DNA of 38,173 nt from an uncultured Eubacteriales bacterium. GTDB taxonomy: Bacteria; Bacillota; Clostridia; Lachnospirales; Lachnospiraceae. Below are positions 22,908-30,452 of this stretch, in pieces. Under the pieces are notes generated by a model. It ran no database searches. It was not told the origin of the DNA and saw nothing but the letters and a program-made list of their open reading frames with translations. Numbering within the stretch: position 1 is the first letter of the stretch; each line of letters opens with the position of its first letter. A program made the translations under genes and the position numbers. The stretch lies in contig CASFID010000009.1 of the NCBI GenBank assembly GCA_949294665.1, forward strand, positions 1 through 38,173, written 5' to 3'.

Positions 22908-24086
22908 TTGTTAGAAATTAAGACCAACGAATCGGAAGCGGCCGCAAGAATAATTGTTGTCGGAGTCGGCGGCGGCGGAAACAACGCCGTGAACCGCATG
23001 ATCGATGAGCAGATCGCGGGCGTGGAATTTATCGCAGTGAATACAGATAAGCAGGCACTGCAGCTCTGTAAGGCGCCGACGCTGATGCAGATCGGCGAGA
23101 AACTTACGAAAGGTCTCGGCGCGGGCGCACAGCCAGAGGTGGGCGAGAAAGCTGCAGAGGAAAGTTCAGAAGAGATACAGGCGGCCCTCAAGGGAGCGGA
23201 CATGGTGTTCGTCACCTGCGGTATGGGCGGCGGAACAGGTACAGGAGCAGCTCCTGTGATCGCGCGTATCGCGAAAGAGCAGGGCGCACTTACAGTCGGC
23301 GTCGTTACGAAGCCGTTTCGTTTCGAGTCCAAGACAAGGATGCAGAATGCTCTGAGCGGCATTGATAAACTGAAAGAAAATGTCGATACGATCATCGTTA
23401 TACCGAATGACAAGCTCCTCGAAGTCGTTGACAGGCGCACAACGATGCCTGAGGCACTCAAGAAAGCGGACGAAGTGCTCCAACAGGGTATCCAGGGCAT
23501 CACCGACCTGATAAATGTACCGTCACTTATCAACCTTGATTTCGCAGATATCCAGACGGTCATGAAGGACAAGGGTATCGCTCATATCGGTATCGGTTCC
23601 GGCCGTGGGGACGACAAGGCTCTCGAAGCTGTCAAAGAAGCAGTCGCAAGTCCGCTGCTCGAGACGACGATCCAGGGCGCTTCCAATGTCATCGTCAACG
23701 TATCCGGCGATATCACGCTCATGGATGCTTCAGATGCGGCAGACTATGTTCAGGAGCTCGCAGGGGAGAATGCAAGCATCATCTTCGGCGCTATGTATGA
23801 CGATACGAAGTCTGACGAATGTACGATCACTGTCATCGCCACAGGTTTACATAATGTGGGCGGCAGTGCTTCCAAGTTAAAGGCAAGGCTCGAGGGACAG
23901 CAGAAAGTCGGCTCTATCCTTCCGAACGGCGAGTCTCCGGTGAGAAGCCGTCTTGACGGAGAGAAGAGAGGGACCGGCGCTGCGGCAAGACCGCAGGGCG
24001 GCACAATGCCGACGCTTCAGCCGAGAACACCGTCGAGCAATGTGAAAGAGCAGTCCATCAAGATACCGGATTTCTTTAAGAAATAA
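22908..24086 (+). CDS. ftsZ: Cell division GTPase FtsZ
   Basis: Tubulin homologue that polymerises into the Z-ring. GTP-binding [12 protein letters not shown] (about 20-31), tubulin signature [12 protein letters not shown] (about residues 104-115), the T7 loop [11 protein letters not shown], a polymerisation domain to about 315, a variable linker, and the C-terminal peptide IKIPDFFKK that binds FtsA, SepF or ZapA-type partners. 392 residues. The start is TTG 22908 with a very strong AAAGGAGGA. ftsA is absent in the window, so a SepF-type anchor elsewhere is likely (inference). Confidence 0.98.
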   Translation: MLEIKTNESEAAARIIVVGVGGGGNNAVNRMIDEQIAGVEFIAVNTDKQALQLCKAPTLMQIGEKLTKGLGAGAQPEVGEKAAEESSEEIQAALKGADMVFVTCGMGGGTGTGAAPVIARIAKEQGALTVGVVTKPFRFESKTRMQNALSGIDKLKENVDTIIVIPNDKLLEVVDRRTTMPEALKKADEVLQQGIQGITDLINVPSLINLDFADIQTVMKDKGIAHIGIGSGRGDDKALEAVKEAVASPLLETTIQGASNVIVNVSGDITLMDASDAADYVQELAGENASIIFGAMYDDTKSDECTITVIATGLHNVGGSASKLKARLEGQQKVGSILPNGESPVRSRLDGEKRGTGAAARPQGGTMPTLQPRTPSSNVKEQSIKIPDFFKK

Positions 24087-24131
24087 AGTATTATGCGGGA
24101 CATGCAGTTTTTGAATATCAATGCAGACAGG

Positions 24132-24164
24132 ACTCTGTGTGGGGATTTCCTCACACAGAGTTTT
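24132..24164 (+). terminator. Terminator after ftsZ
   Basis: ACTCTGTGTG (24132-24141) pairs perfectly with CACACAGAGT (24152-24161), with further G-C pairs inside, and a TTTT tail. It separates ftsZ from the sporulation operon. Confidence 0.88.
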
Positions 24165-24168
24165 ATCA

Positions 24169-24234
24169 TGTCGAAATATATTTTTCTTATCTGTCATTAT
24201 CTGACAAATTTCCAGGATACACAAGCTTTATAAT
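24169..24234 (+). promoter_or_regulatory. Spo0A-dependent type promoter of spoIIGA-sigE
   Basis: A perfect 0A box TGTCGAA (24169-24175), a tandem pair TGTCATT (24192-24198) and TGACAAA (24202-24208) spaced as 7+3+7, a -35-like CTGACA (24201-24206) overlapping the second box, and a perfect TATAAT (24229-24234). The -35 to -10 spacing is 22 bp, as in Bacillus subtilis spoIIG, where Spo0A~P must reposition sigma-A polymerase. Confidence 0.8.
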
Positions 24235-24268
24235 AATTCTCGGATCGTTTCCGGGGAGAGGGTGAGAC

Positions 24269-25048
24269 ATGTACTATGAACTCTACATAGATGTGTTTTT
24301 TCTTGAGAATTTCATGATGGACAGTCTTCTGCTCTTACTTGTCAACCGTGTTCTGACAGGACGGCGCGCATACGGACGAAGTCTGCTGGGCGGCGCTCTC
24401 GGAAGTCTTATGACCTGCCTTGTTATTGCAGCGCCTGTCTGGCCTGCCGTCAGGCTGATCCTTTACCACACGGTCATTAACAGCGGGATGCTGCTGGCGG
24501 GCGTTGAGATCAAAAGTCCGGCGCAGTTTGTAAAAGCATTTATCCTTCTGTATGTGTCGGCTGTCGTGACCGGAGGGATCATGCAGATATTCCGTCCGTA
24601 TATGAGGTATATCAGTCTGTTCTATGCCACAGCCGCATGCGGGGGGTATCTTTTCCTGAAAGTATGGAAACTGTTCTTATACCTGTACAGGAGCAGGGAC
24701 ACGGTCGTGAATGTGACGATATACACGGAAACCGGCGAATACCATGCGCATGCGCTGATCGATACCGGCAACCGGCTGAGAGACTGCATTACGGGGGACC
24801 CGGTAAATATCATTGATCCGGGATATGCGACAGGCCTGTCCGAAGACACGGAACAGGGCTTCCGCCTTATCCCTTATCAATGTGTGGGAGGCAAGTCGCT
24901 GATGAGAGTATTCCGGGTGAAGAAGATGTGTGTTCACATGGATGAGGACAGATGGATCAAGAGACCGCTCCTGGGGATCGGGGAGTCGGACCTTTCCGAC
25001 AGAGGCGAGTATGAGGTGATCCTGAATCCGGCGATCTTTTCGGGATAG
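24269..25048 (+). CDS. spoIIGA: Sigma-E processing peptidase SpoIIGA
   Basis: Membrane aspartic protease that cleaves pro-sigma-E in the mother cell after a signal from the forespore. Five membrane segments fill residues 1-150 (starting YYELYIDVFFLENFMMD), followed by the soluble protease domain with the catalytic Asp165-Thr-Gly (LIDTGNRL) and the conserved IPYQCVGGKSLMRVF and GESDLSDRGEYEVILNPAI end. 259 residues, close to the family norm. GGAGAGGGTGAG precedes ATG 24269. sigE follows 32 bases later. Confidence 0.96.
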   Translation: MYYELYIDVFFLENFMMDSLLLLLVNRVLTGRRAYGRSLLGGALGSLMTCLVIAAPVWPAVRLILYHTVINSGMLLAGVEIKSPAQFVKAFILLYVSAVVTGGIMQIFRPYMRYISLFYATAACGGYLFLKVWKLFLYLYRSRDTVVNVTIYTETGEYHAHALIDTGNRLRDCITGDPVNIIDPGYATGLSEDTEQGFRLIPYQCVGGKSLMRVFRVKKMCVHMDEDRWIKRPLLGIGESDLSDRGEYEVILNPAIFSG

Positions 25049-25080
25049 AAGAATCCCAAATATGATAGAGGAGGAGACAG

Positions 25081-25821
25081 ATGTTAGGGAAAGCAGCAGT
25101 TCCGCAGCAGTTCAGAATGCGGATCCTGCCGGATATCAAGAGTCTGATATTCGGCGGTGGAAAAGAAGTTCATTACATAGGCGGGGCAGACGTACTCCCG
25201 CCGCCGCTTGAATCGGCGAAAGAAAGCGAAATGATACGGCGGCTGGGCACAGGATGCGACGAGGAGGCTAGAAAGATCCTGATCGAGCATAATCTCCGTC
25301 TGGTCGTGTATATCGCCAAAAAGTTCGACAATACAGGGGTAGGAGTGGAAGATCTCATTTCCATAGGGACGATCGGCCTGATCAAAGCGATCAACACATA
25401 TGATCCTGCGAAGAAGATCAAGCTGGCCACATATGCTTCACGGTGTATTGAGAATGAGATACTGATGTATCTGCGGAGAAACAGCAAGACAAAGATGGAA
25501 GTATCTATCGATGAGCCGCTCAATGTAGACTGGGATGGAAACGAACTCCTTTTGTCCGATATACTGGGCACAGACGAGGACACGATATACCGGGATCTGG
25601 AAAATGAGGTGGAGAGAAAGCTTCTTGTGCGTGCCCTGAATAAGCTGAGCAGCCGTGAGAAGCTGATCGTAAAGATGCGATTTGGCCTGGACGATCCTGA
25701 AGGACACGAAAAGACGCAGAAAGAAGTCGCAGACCTTCTGGGAATCTCGCAGTCCTATATCTCACGGCTTGAAAAAAAGATCATGCAGAGACTGAAAAGG
25801 GAGATGGTTCGCTACGAGTAG
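25081..25821 (+). CDS. sigE: RNA polymerase sporulation sigma factor SigE (pro-sigma-E)
   Basis: Mother-cell sigma factor of early sporulation. Residues about 1-30 are the basic/hydrophobic pro-sequence removed by SpoIIGA, ending near KEVHYIGG followed by ADVLPPPL. Region 2 includes [32 protein letters not shown] and [19 protein letters not shown]; region 4 includes [15 protein letters not shown] and the helix-turn-helix [21 protein letters not shown]. 246 residues. GAGGAGGAG precedes ATG 25081. sigG, often the next gene in clostridia, is not here. Confidence 0.97.
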   Translation: MLGKAAVPQQFRMRILPDIKSLIFGGGKEVHYIGGADVLPPPLESAKESEMIRRLGTGCDEEARKILIEHNLRLVVYIAKKFDNTGVGVEDLISIGTIGLIKAINTYDPAKKIKLATYASRCIENEILMYLRRNSKTKMEVSIDEPLNVDWDGNELLLSDILGTDEDTIYRDLENEVERKLLVRALNKLSSREKLIVKMRFGLDDPEGHEKTQKEVADLLGISQSYISRLEKKIMQRLKREMVRYE

Positions 25822-25826
25822 TCAGC

Positions 25827-25849
25827 GGCTCCCGGGTATGCCAGGAGCC
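25827..25849. terminator. Hairpin between convergent sigE and ABC exporter genes
   Basis: GGCTCC (25827-25832) pairs with GGAGCC (25844-25849), overlapping the exporter stop codon. A smaller CTACA/TGTAG hairpin follows (25849-25861). There is no clear T run on either strand, so the terminator role is tentative. Confidence 0.4.
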
Positions 25850-27570
25850 TACAGATTGTAGTAATGAGCATAGATCCCGCCTTTTTCGAGCAGTGTCTCA
25901 TGGGTTCCCCTCTCGGCAATGCCGTCCTCGGTGATGACGATGATCTCATCAGCGTTTCGTATGGTAGAGAGACGGTGGGCGATAGTGATCGTCGTCCGGT
26001 CTTTGGAAAGCTCCTCAAGACTCTGCTGGATCCAGCGCTCACTTTCGTTGTCAAGCGCGCTGGTCGCCTCGTCCAGAATGAGGATGGGCGGATTTTTGAG
26101 GAACACACGCGCGATGGAGATGCGCTGCTTCTGCCCGCCTGAGAGACGCGCCCCCCGTTCGCCAACGAACGTGTCATAGCCGTCCGGGAGTTCCTCTATA
26201 AAATCATGGATGTTGGCTCTTCTGGCCGCCTCGATGATCTCGTCCATGGAAGCGCCGGGCTTTCCGTATCCGATGTTCTCCCGGATCGTGCCGGAAAAGA
26301 GATAGACATCCTGCTGAACCATGCCGATCTGCTTTCTCAGGCTTCTGAGAGTGAGGGAGCGCACGTCCTTTCCATCGATCGTGATACGGCCGCCCGTCAC
26401 GTCGTAAAAACGTGGGAGCAGAGAACAGATCGTCGTCTTCCCGCTTCCCGAAGGTCCCACAAGGGCAATGGAGCGCCCGGCGGGTATCTCGAAGGAAACG
26501 TGGGAGAGAACGCTCGTATCGTCGTCGCTGTAATGGAAAGATACGTCTTCATAGCAGACGCGGCCTTTTACATCTGTGAGAGGTTCGGCGTCGGGCGAAT
26601 CGACGATCTCGGGTTCGGTCTCCATTACATCCAGGAAGCGGCGGAAACCGGCGAGCCCTTTCTGCATCATTTCGATCAGTTCTACAAGGATCTGGATCGG
26701 ACTGATAAAGATACCGATGTAGAGGGCGTACATGGCAAGATCCGCCACTTCCATCAGCCCGTTGGCGATGAGGAAGCCTCCGTACACCAGTGTGATGAGA
26801 TACATCATTCCCTGGAAGAAGAGATTCCATCCCATGAAATTGCCCATACAGTTATAGTTGTCCCGCTTGGAGACAAGGAACGCGTGATTGCTCTTTCTGA
26901 ATTTTTCCCGCTCTATTCCCTCGTTGGCGAAAGACTGCACAACGCGGATGCCGGCCAGAGTATCCTGCAGGCTTGAGTTGACGTCGCCGATCTTCCGGCG
27001 GTTCTCCATGAAAGTCTCCTGCATCCGCTGATTCTGGCGAAAGGAGTAGAGAAACATACAGAGAACAAGGAAGACGAGCGGAAGAGCAAGTCTCCAGTTG
27101 ATCAGGAAGAGAAAGACGAAAGAACCGATGATCTTCACAAGGGAGATGAAAAGATTCTCCGGTCCGTGATGGGCAAACTCTGCGATATCGAACAGGTCGG
27201 ATACGAGCTTGCTCATCATCTGTCCCGAGTTGTTGCGGCTGTAATAGGAAAAGGAGAGTTTCTCATAATGGTCGAAAAGCTGCTGGCGCATGTCCCTTTC
27301 CATATTGGCGCCCATCATGTGCCCCTGGAAACTTACATAATACTTACAGAGACTCTGTAAGATATACATGACGAGCAGTCCCGCGGCAATCCAGGGGAGT
27401 GCCCCCAGGATCGCCTGACTGTCCTTTGTGAACAGCGTATTGGTCATTGTCCTGAGGATCTGCGGGTATGCGAGATCTACAATGCTGATAAATGCCGCGC
27501 AGACAAGATCGATAAAAAAGACGGCTCTGTACGGCGCGTAATAATCTATAAATTTTCTGATCGTATGCAT
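25849..27570 (-). CDS. ABC exporter half-transporter (permease fused to ATPase)
   Basis: Type IV ABC exporter of the MsbA/LmrA kind: six membrane helices (about residues 15-310), then the ATPase domain. Walker A GPSGSGKTT is near residue 372, then a Q-loop QQDVYLFSG, signature LSGGQKQR, Walker B ILILDEATSALD and H-loop TIAHRLS. 573 residues; works as a homodimer or with a partner. No partner gene adjoins, so homodimer is more likely. Substrate cannot be told from sequence; lipids, drugs or peptides are all possible. AGAAGGAG before ATG 27570. Transcribed divergently from dus. Confidence 0.92.
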   Translation of the reverse strand: MHTIRKFIDYYAPYRAVFFIDLVCAAFISIVDLAYPQILRTMTNTLFTKDSQAILGALPWIAAGLLVMYILQSLCKYYVSFQGHMMGANMERDMRQQLFDHYEKLSFSYYSRNNSGQMMSKLVSDLFDIAEFAHHGPENLFISLVKIIGSFVFLFLINWRLALPLVFLVLCMFLYSFRQNQRMQETFMENRRKIGDVNSSLQDTLAGIRVVQSFANEGIEREKFRKSNHAFLVSKRDNYNCMGNFMGWNLFFQGMMYLITLVYGGFLIANGLMEVADLAMYALYIGIFISPIQILVELIEMMQKGLAGFRRFLDVMETEPEIVDSPDAEPLTDVKGRVCYEDVSFHYSDDDTSVLSHVSFEIPAGRSIALVGPSGSGKTTICSLLPRFYDVTGGRITIDGKDVRSLTLRSLRKQIGMVQQDVYLFSGTIRENIGYGKPGASMDEIIEAARRANIHDFIEELPDGYDTFVGERGARLSGGQKQRISIARVFLKNPPILILDEATSALDNESERWIQQSLEELSKDRTTITIAHRLSTIRNADEIIVITEDGIAERGTHETLLEKGGIYAHYYNL

Positions 27571-27621
27571 GACGTTTCTCCTTCTTCTGTAATTTTATCT
27601 GTGCAAAATCAGGTCGAAACA

Positions 27622-27650
27622 ATCTTAGCATATCATTTTCTGCTTGACAA
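27622..27650 (-). promoter_or_regulatory. Promoter of the ABC exporter gene
   Basis: On the minus strand TTGTCA (27645-27650), 17-bp spacer and TAAGAT (27622-27627), with TGC in front of it forming an extended -10. Its -35 shares bases with the -35 of the divergent dus promoter. Confidence 0.7.
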
Positions 27651-27670
27651 GGCGTTCTCTTCTGTAATAA
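27644..27670 (+). promoter_or_regulatory. Promoter of the dus gene
   Basis: Perfect TTGACA (27644-27649) and TAATAA (27665-27670) with a short 15-bp spacer, 34 bases before the start. It overlaps the exporter's -35 on the other strand. Confidence 0.5.
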
Positions 27671-27703
27671 CGTAGAGATTACGAATGAAAAGGAGAGATG
27701 ATG

Positions 27704-28645
27704 ATGAAGCTGTATCTGGCGCCCCTGGAGGGGATCACGGGTTGGATTTTCCGCAGCGCCGTTCACACGTGTTTCGGCGGGTTCGACAAATATTTTGTAC
27801 CGTTTATCCGTCCCAATCAGATGGGACATTTCAGCACCCGGGAGAAAAAGGATATCCTGCCGGAGCACAACAGGGACATGTACACGGTCCCGCAGATCCT
27901 CACGAATAAGAGTGAAGATTTTATCAGGACCGCACGGAAACTGAAAGAATACGGATACGGCGAGATTAATCTGAACCTGGGCTGCCCCTCGAAGACGGTC
28001 ATCACAAAGGGCAGAGGAGCGGGGTTCCTTGCGTATCCTGAGGAACTGGATGCGTTTCTCTGCGAGATCACGGAGAAGTGCGACGTAAGGATCTCTGTCA
28101 AGACGCGGCTTGGGGTGGAAGAACCGGAAGAGTTCCTGCGTATCATGGACATTTATAACAAGTATCCGCTGGAAGAAGTCATCATCCACCCGCGTGTACA
28201 GAGAGATTTTTATAAAAATACGCCGCATATGGAATTGTTTGACAGAGTATTGCCGGAAAGCCGCAGTCCGGTGTGTTATAACGGGGATATCTTTACCGTG
28301 GAAGATTACGTCAGATTTACAGAGGCGCATCCCGATACGGACCGTGTCATGACGGGAAGAGGAGTGCTTGCAGATCCGGCTCTGGGCAGAGAGATCCGGG
28401 GAGGAAGAGGCCCTGAAAAAGCGGAGCTGAGACATTTCCATGATATCATATATGAGGGATATTCCCGGGAGATGTCCGGGGATCGTACGATACTCTATAA
28501 GATGAAAGAACTGTGGTCGTATCTTGCGCCGTTGTTCACCAATTACAGAAAGTACATAAAGAAGATCAGAAAATGTGAACGATGTGCGGCATATGAAAAA
28601 ATTGTCGGGGAATTCTTTGAACAGGAAGAGACCGGCGCTTCCTGA
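27704..28645 (+). CDS. dus: tRNA-dihydrouridine synthase
   Basis: FMN- and NADPH-dependent reduction of uridines in the tRNA D-loop. TIM barrel starting YLAPLEGITGWIFR, active-site cysteine in NLNLGCPSKTVITKGRGAG, lysine/arginine in SVKTRLGVEE, the IIHPRVQ segment, CYNGDIF and MTGRGVLADPALG; then the small helical C-terminal domain. About 314 residues. Three consecutive ATGs (27698, 27701, 27704) follow AAAAGGAG; the third has the best spacing. The barrel lacks strong marks of a particular Dus subfamily, so I leave it as dus. Confidence 0.92.
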   Translation: MKLYLAPLEGITGWIFRSAVHTCFGGFDKYFVPFIRPNQMGHFSTREKKDILPEHNRDMYTVPQILTNKSEDFIRTARKLKEYGYGEINLNLGCPSKTVITKGRGAGFLAYPEELDAFLCEITEKCDVRISVKTRLGVEEPEEFLRIMDIYNKYPLEEVIIHPRVQRDFYKNTPHMELFDRVLPESRSPVCYNGDIFTVEDYVRFTEAHPDTDRVMTGRGVLADPALGREIRGGRGPEKAELRHFHDIIYEGYSREMSGDRTILYKMKELWSYLAPLFTNYRKYIKKIRKCERCAAYEKIVGEFFEQEETGAS

Positions 28646-28670
28646 GAGCGGGAAGTGCCGGTCTTTTCTT
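28629..28670 (+). terminator. Terminator after dus
   Basis: Bases 28629-28642 pair with 28651-28664 over 14 positions with one G-T wobble, followed by TTTTCTT. It lies in the convergent gap with pyrG and mainly suits the plus strand. Confidence 0.88.
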
Positions 28671-28676
28671 TCCTGA

Positions 28677-30284
28677 TCATGAATCTTTCTTCTGAAGAGC
28701 AGCTTCCACAAAGCCTTTGAACAGAGGATGGGGCCTGTTTGGCCTCGACTTGAGCTCGGGATGAGCCTGTGTGGCGATAAACCACGGATGGGACGGAATC
28801 TCGATCATCTCGACGATCCTGCTGTCCGGGGAGAGTCCGCACAGGGACATTCCGTGTTCTTCCAGATCCTCGCGGTAATCATTGTTCACCTCGTAGCGGT
28901 GGCGGTGGCGCTCGCTGATCTCGCCTGTTCCGTACAGCTTTCTGGCCAGGGAACCTTCTTTTAGGATGCAGGGATACGCCCCGAGGCGGAGCGTGCCGCC
29001 GATATCTTCAACGCCGATCTGATCGGGCATAATGTGGATGACCGGATGCGTCGTGTCGGGTTTGAGTTCCATACTGTGCGCGTCGTTATATCCGACCACG
29101 TTCCTTGCAAATTCCACGATGGCGAGCTGCATGCCCAGACACAGTCCGAGGAAGGGAATGCCGTGGGTGCGGGCATAGTGGATGGCAGTGATCTTTCCCT
29201 CGATCCCTCTGTGGCCGAATCCGCCCGGGACAAGGATGCCGCTCACGTCCGAGAAAAGTTCCTCCGCGTTCTCCTCGGTGACTTCCTCGGAGTCCACCCA
29301 TTTGATGTTCACGGTAGTATGAGAGTAGATGCCGCCGTGTTTTAGAGCTTCCACAACGCTGATGTACGCGTCGTGGAGCTGGATGTACTTTCCGACCAGC
29401 GCCACGGTGACTTCCTGTGTCGGATGCCGCAGATTCTCGACCATATCGATCCAGTCTTTGAGATCCGGTTCCGGACAGTCCAGATGCAGACATTCGCAGA
29501 CGACCTGAGCGAGACGCTCTTTTTCCATGGCCAGCGGAGCCTCATAGAGATATTCCACATCCAGGTTCTGCAGGACGTGGCTCGCAGGCAGGTTGCAGAA
29601 CAGTGAGATCTTATCCTTCATGCCGGCGTCGAGAGGATACTCGGAACGGCATACGATGATGTCCGGCTGGATGCCCATTCCCTGGAGTTCCTTTACGCTG
29701 GCCTGCGTCGGCTTTGTCTTCATCTCCTGGGAGGCGCGCAGATAGGGGATGAGCGTCACATGGATGAGGATGACGTTCTCCGGTCCTTTCTCGTGCTGGA
29801 ACTGGCGGATAGACTCGAGGAAAGGCTGGCTCTCGATATCCCCCACGGTTCCTCCAACCTCGATGATGGCGATCTCTGTGTCTTTTGCCGCCGGATTGCG
29901 GTAGAATCTGCTCTTGATCTCGTTGGTGATATGAGGGATGACCTGCACGGTGCCTCCCCCGAAATCCCCGCGGCGCTCTTTCTGGAGAACGGACCAGTAG
30001 ATCTTGCCCGTCGTGACGTTGGAGTTCTTCGTCAGACTCTCGTCGATGAAGCGCTCGTAATGTCCGAGGTCCAGATCTGTCTCCGCTCCGTCGTCGGTGA
30101 CGAAGACTTCCCCGTGCTGGATCGGGTTCATCGTTCCCGGATCGATATTGATATAAGGATCAAACTTCTGCATAGTAACAGTATATCCGCGGGCCTTTAA
30201 CAGACGCCCCAGAGATGCGGCCGTGATCCCCTTTCCCAGACCGGATACGACGCCGCCGGTAACAAATACATATTTTACTGCCAT
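28677..30284 (-). CDS. pyrG: CTP synthase PyrG
   Basis: Converts UTP to CTP using ATP and glutamine. N-terminal synthase domain begins [16 protein letters not shown], with [35 protein letters not shown] and [10 protein letters not shown]-terminal glutaminase domain (about 290-535) has GGFGHRG, the nucleophile Cys382 in GLCLGMQLA, and a closing HPE in [11 protein letters not shown]. The length from ATG 30284 is 535 residues. AGGAGGT (30294-30300, minus strand) fits this start; the frame is open farther upstream but those ATGs lie in the leader and have no ribosome binding site. Confidence 0.97.
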   Translation of the reverse strand: MAVKYVFVTGGVVSGLGKGITAASLGRLLKARGYTVTMQKFDPYINIDPGTMNPIQHGEVFVTDDGAETDLDLGHYERFIDESLTKNSNVTTGKIYWSVLQKERRGDFGGGTVQVIPHITNEIKSRFYRNPAAKDTEIAIIEVGGTVGDIESQPFLESIRQFQHEKGPENVILIHVTLIPYLRASQEMKTKPTQASVKELQGMGIQPDIIVCRSEYPLDAGMKDKISLFCNLPASHVLQNLDVEYLYEAPLAMEKERLAQVVCECLHLDCPEPDLKDWIDMVENLRHPTQEVTVALVGKYIQLHDAYISVVEALKHGGIYSHTTVNIKWVDSEEVTEENAEELFSDVSGILVPGGFGHRGIEGKITAIHYARTHGIPFLGLCLGMQLAIVEFARNVVGYNDAHSMELKPDTTHPVIHIMPDQIGVEDIGGTLRLGAYPCILKEGSLARKLYGTGEISERHRHRYEVNNDYREDLEEHGMSLCGLSPDSRIVEMIEIPSHPWFIATQAHPELKSRPNRPHPLFKGFVEAALQKKDS

Positions 30285-30333
30285 AGTTAGCTGACCTCCT
30301 GCATAAATTACGTTTACAGTTCCTGAAAATGAG

Positions 30334-30401
30334 TACAGTCTGACCACAGGAAAAGCGCTGCTTCCTTGCAGCTCAGTTCCTATGCATATGGTCAGACTGT
30401 A
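30334..30401 (-). promoter_or_regulatory. Structured leader hairpin of pyrG
   Basis: A perfect 12-bp inverted repeat (30334-30345 and 30390-30401, TACAGTCTGACC and its complement) lies between the predicted promoter and the ribosome binding site. Nested AGGAA/TTCCT and GCTGC/GCAGC stems occupy the loop. The minus-strand 3' side continues CTCATTTTC, only a weak U tract, so a terminator role is uncertain. Confidence 0.7.
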
Positions 30402-30414
30402 AAAATACTTATAT

Positions 30415-30444
30415 AGTATACACCTGGACGCAGGGAAAACACAA
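30415..30444 (-). promoter_or_regulatory. pyrG promoter
   Basis: Minus strand: TTGTGT (30439-30444), 18-bp spacer, TATACT (30415-30420). The start would fall near 30408, just before the leader hairpin. No GGG lies at the predicted start. Confidence 0.6.
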
Positions 30445-30452
30445 TACTTTTT

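Noticed and set aside
27344-28711. 455-residue minus-strand ORF opposite dus
   Set aside because: It covers the dus gene and the exporter 5' end, has no recognisable motif, and the dus frame carries a complete set of family motifs.
30408-30420. Bacillus-type reiterative-transcription control of pyrG
   Set aside because: The predicted start region has no GGG and no matching pyrimidine-rich terminator arm.
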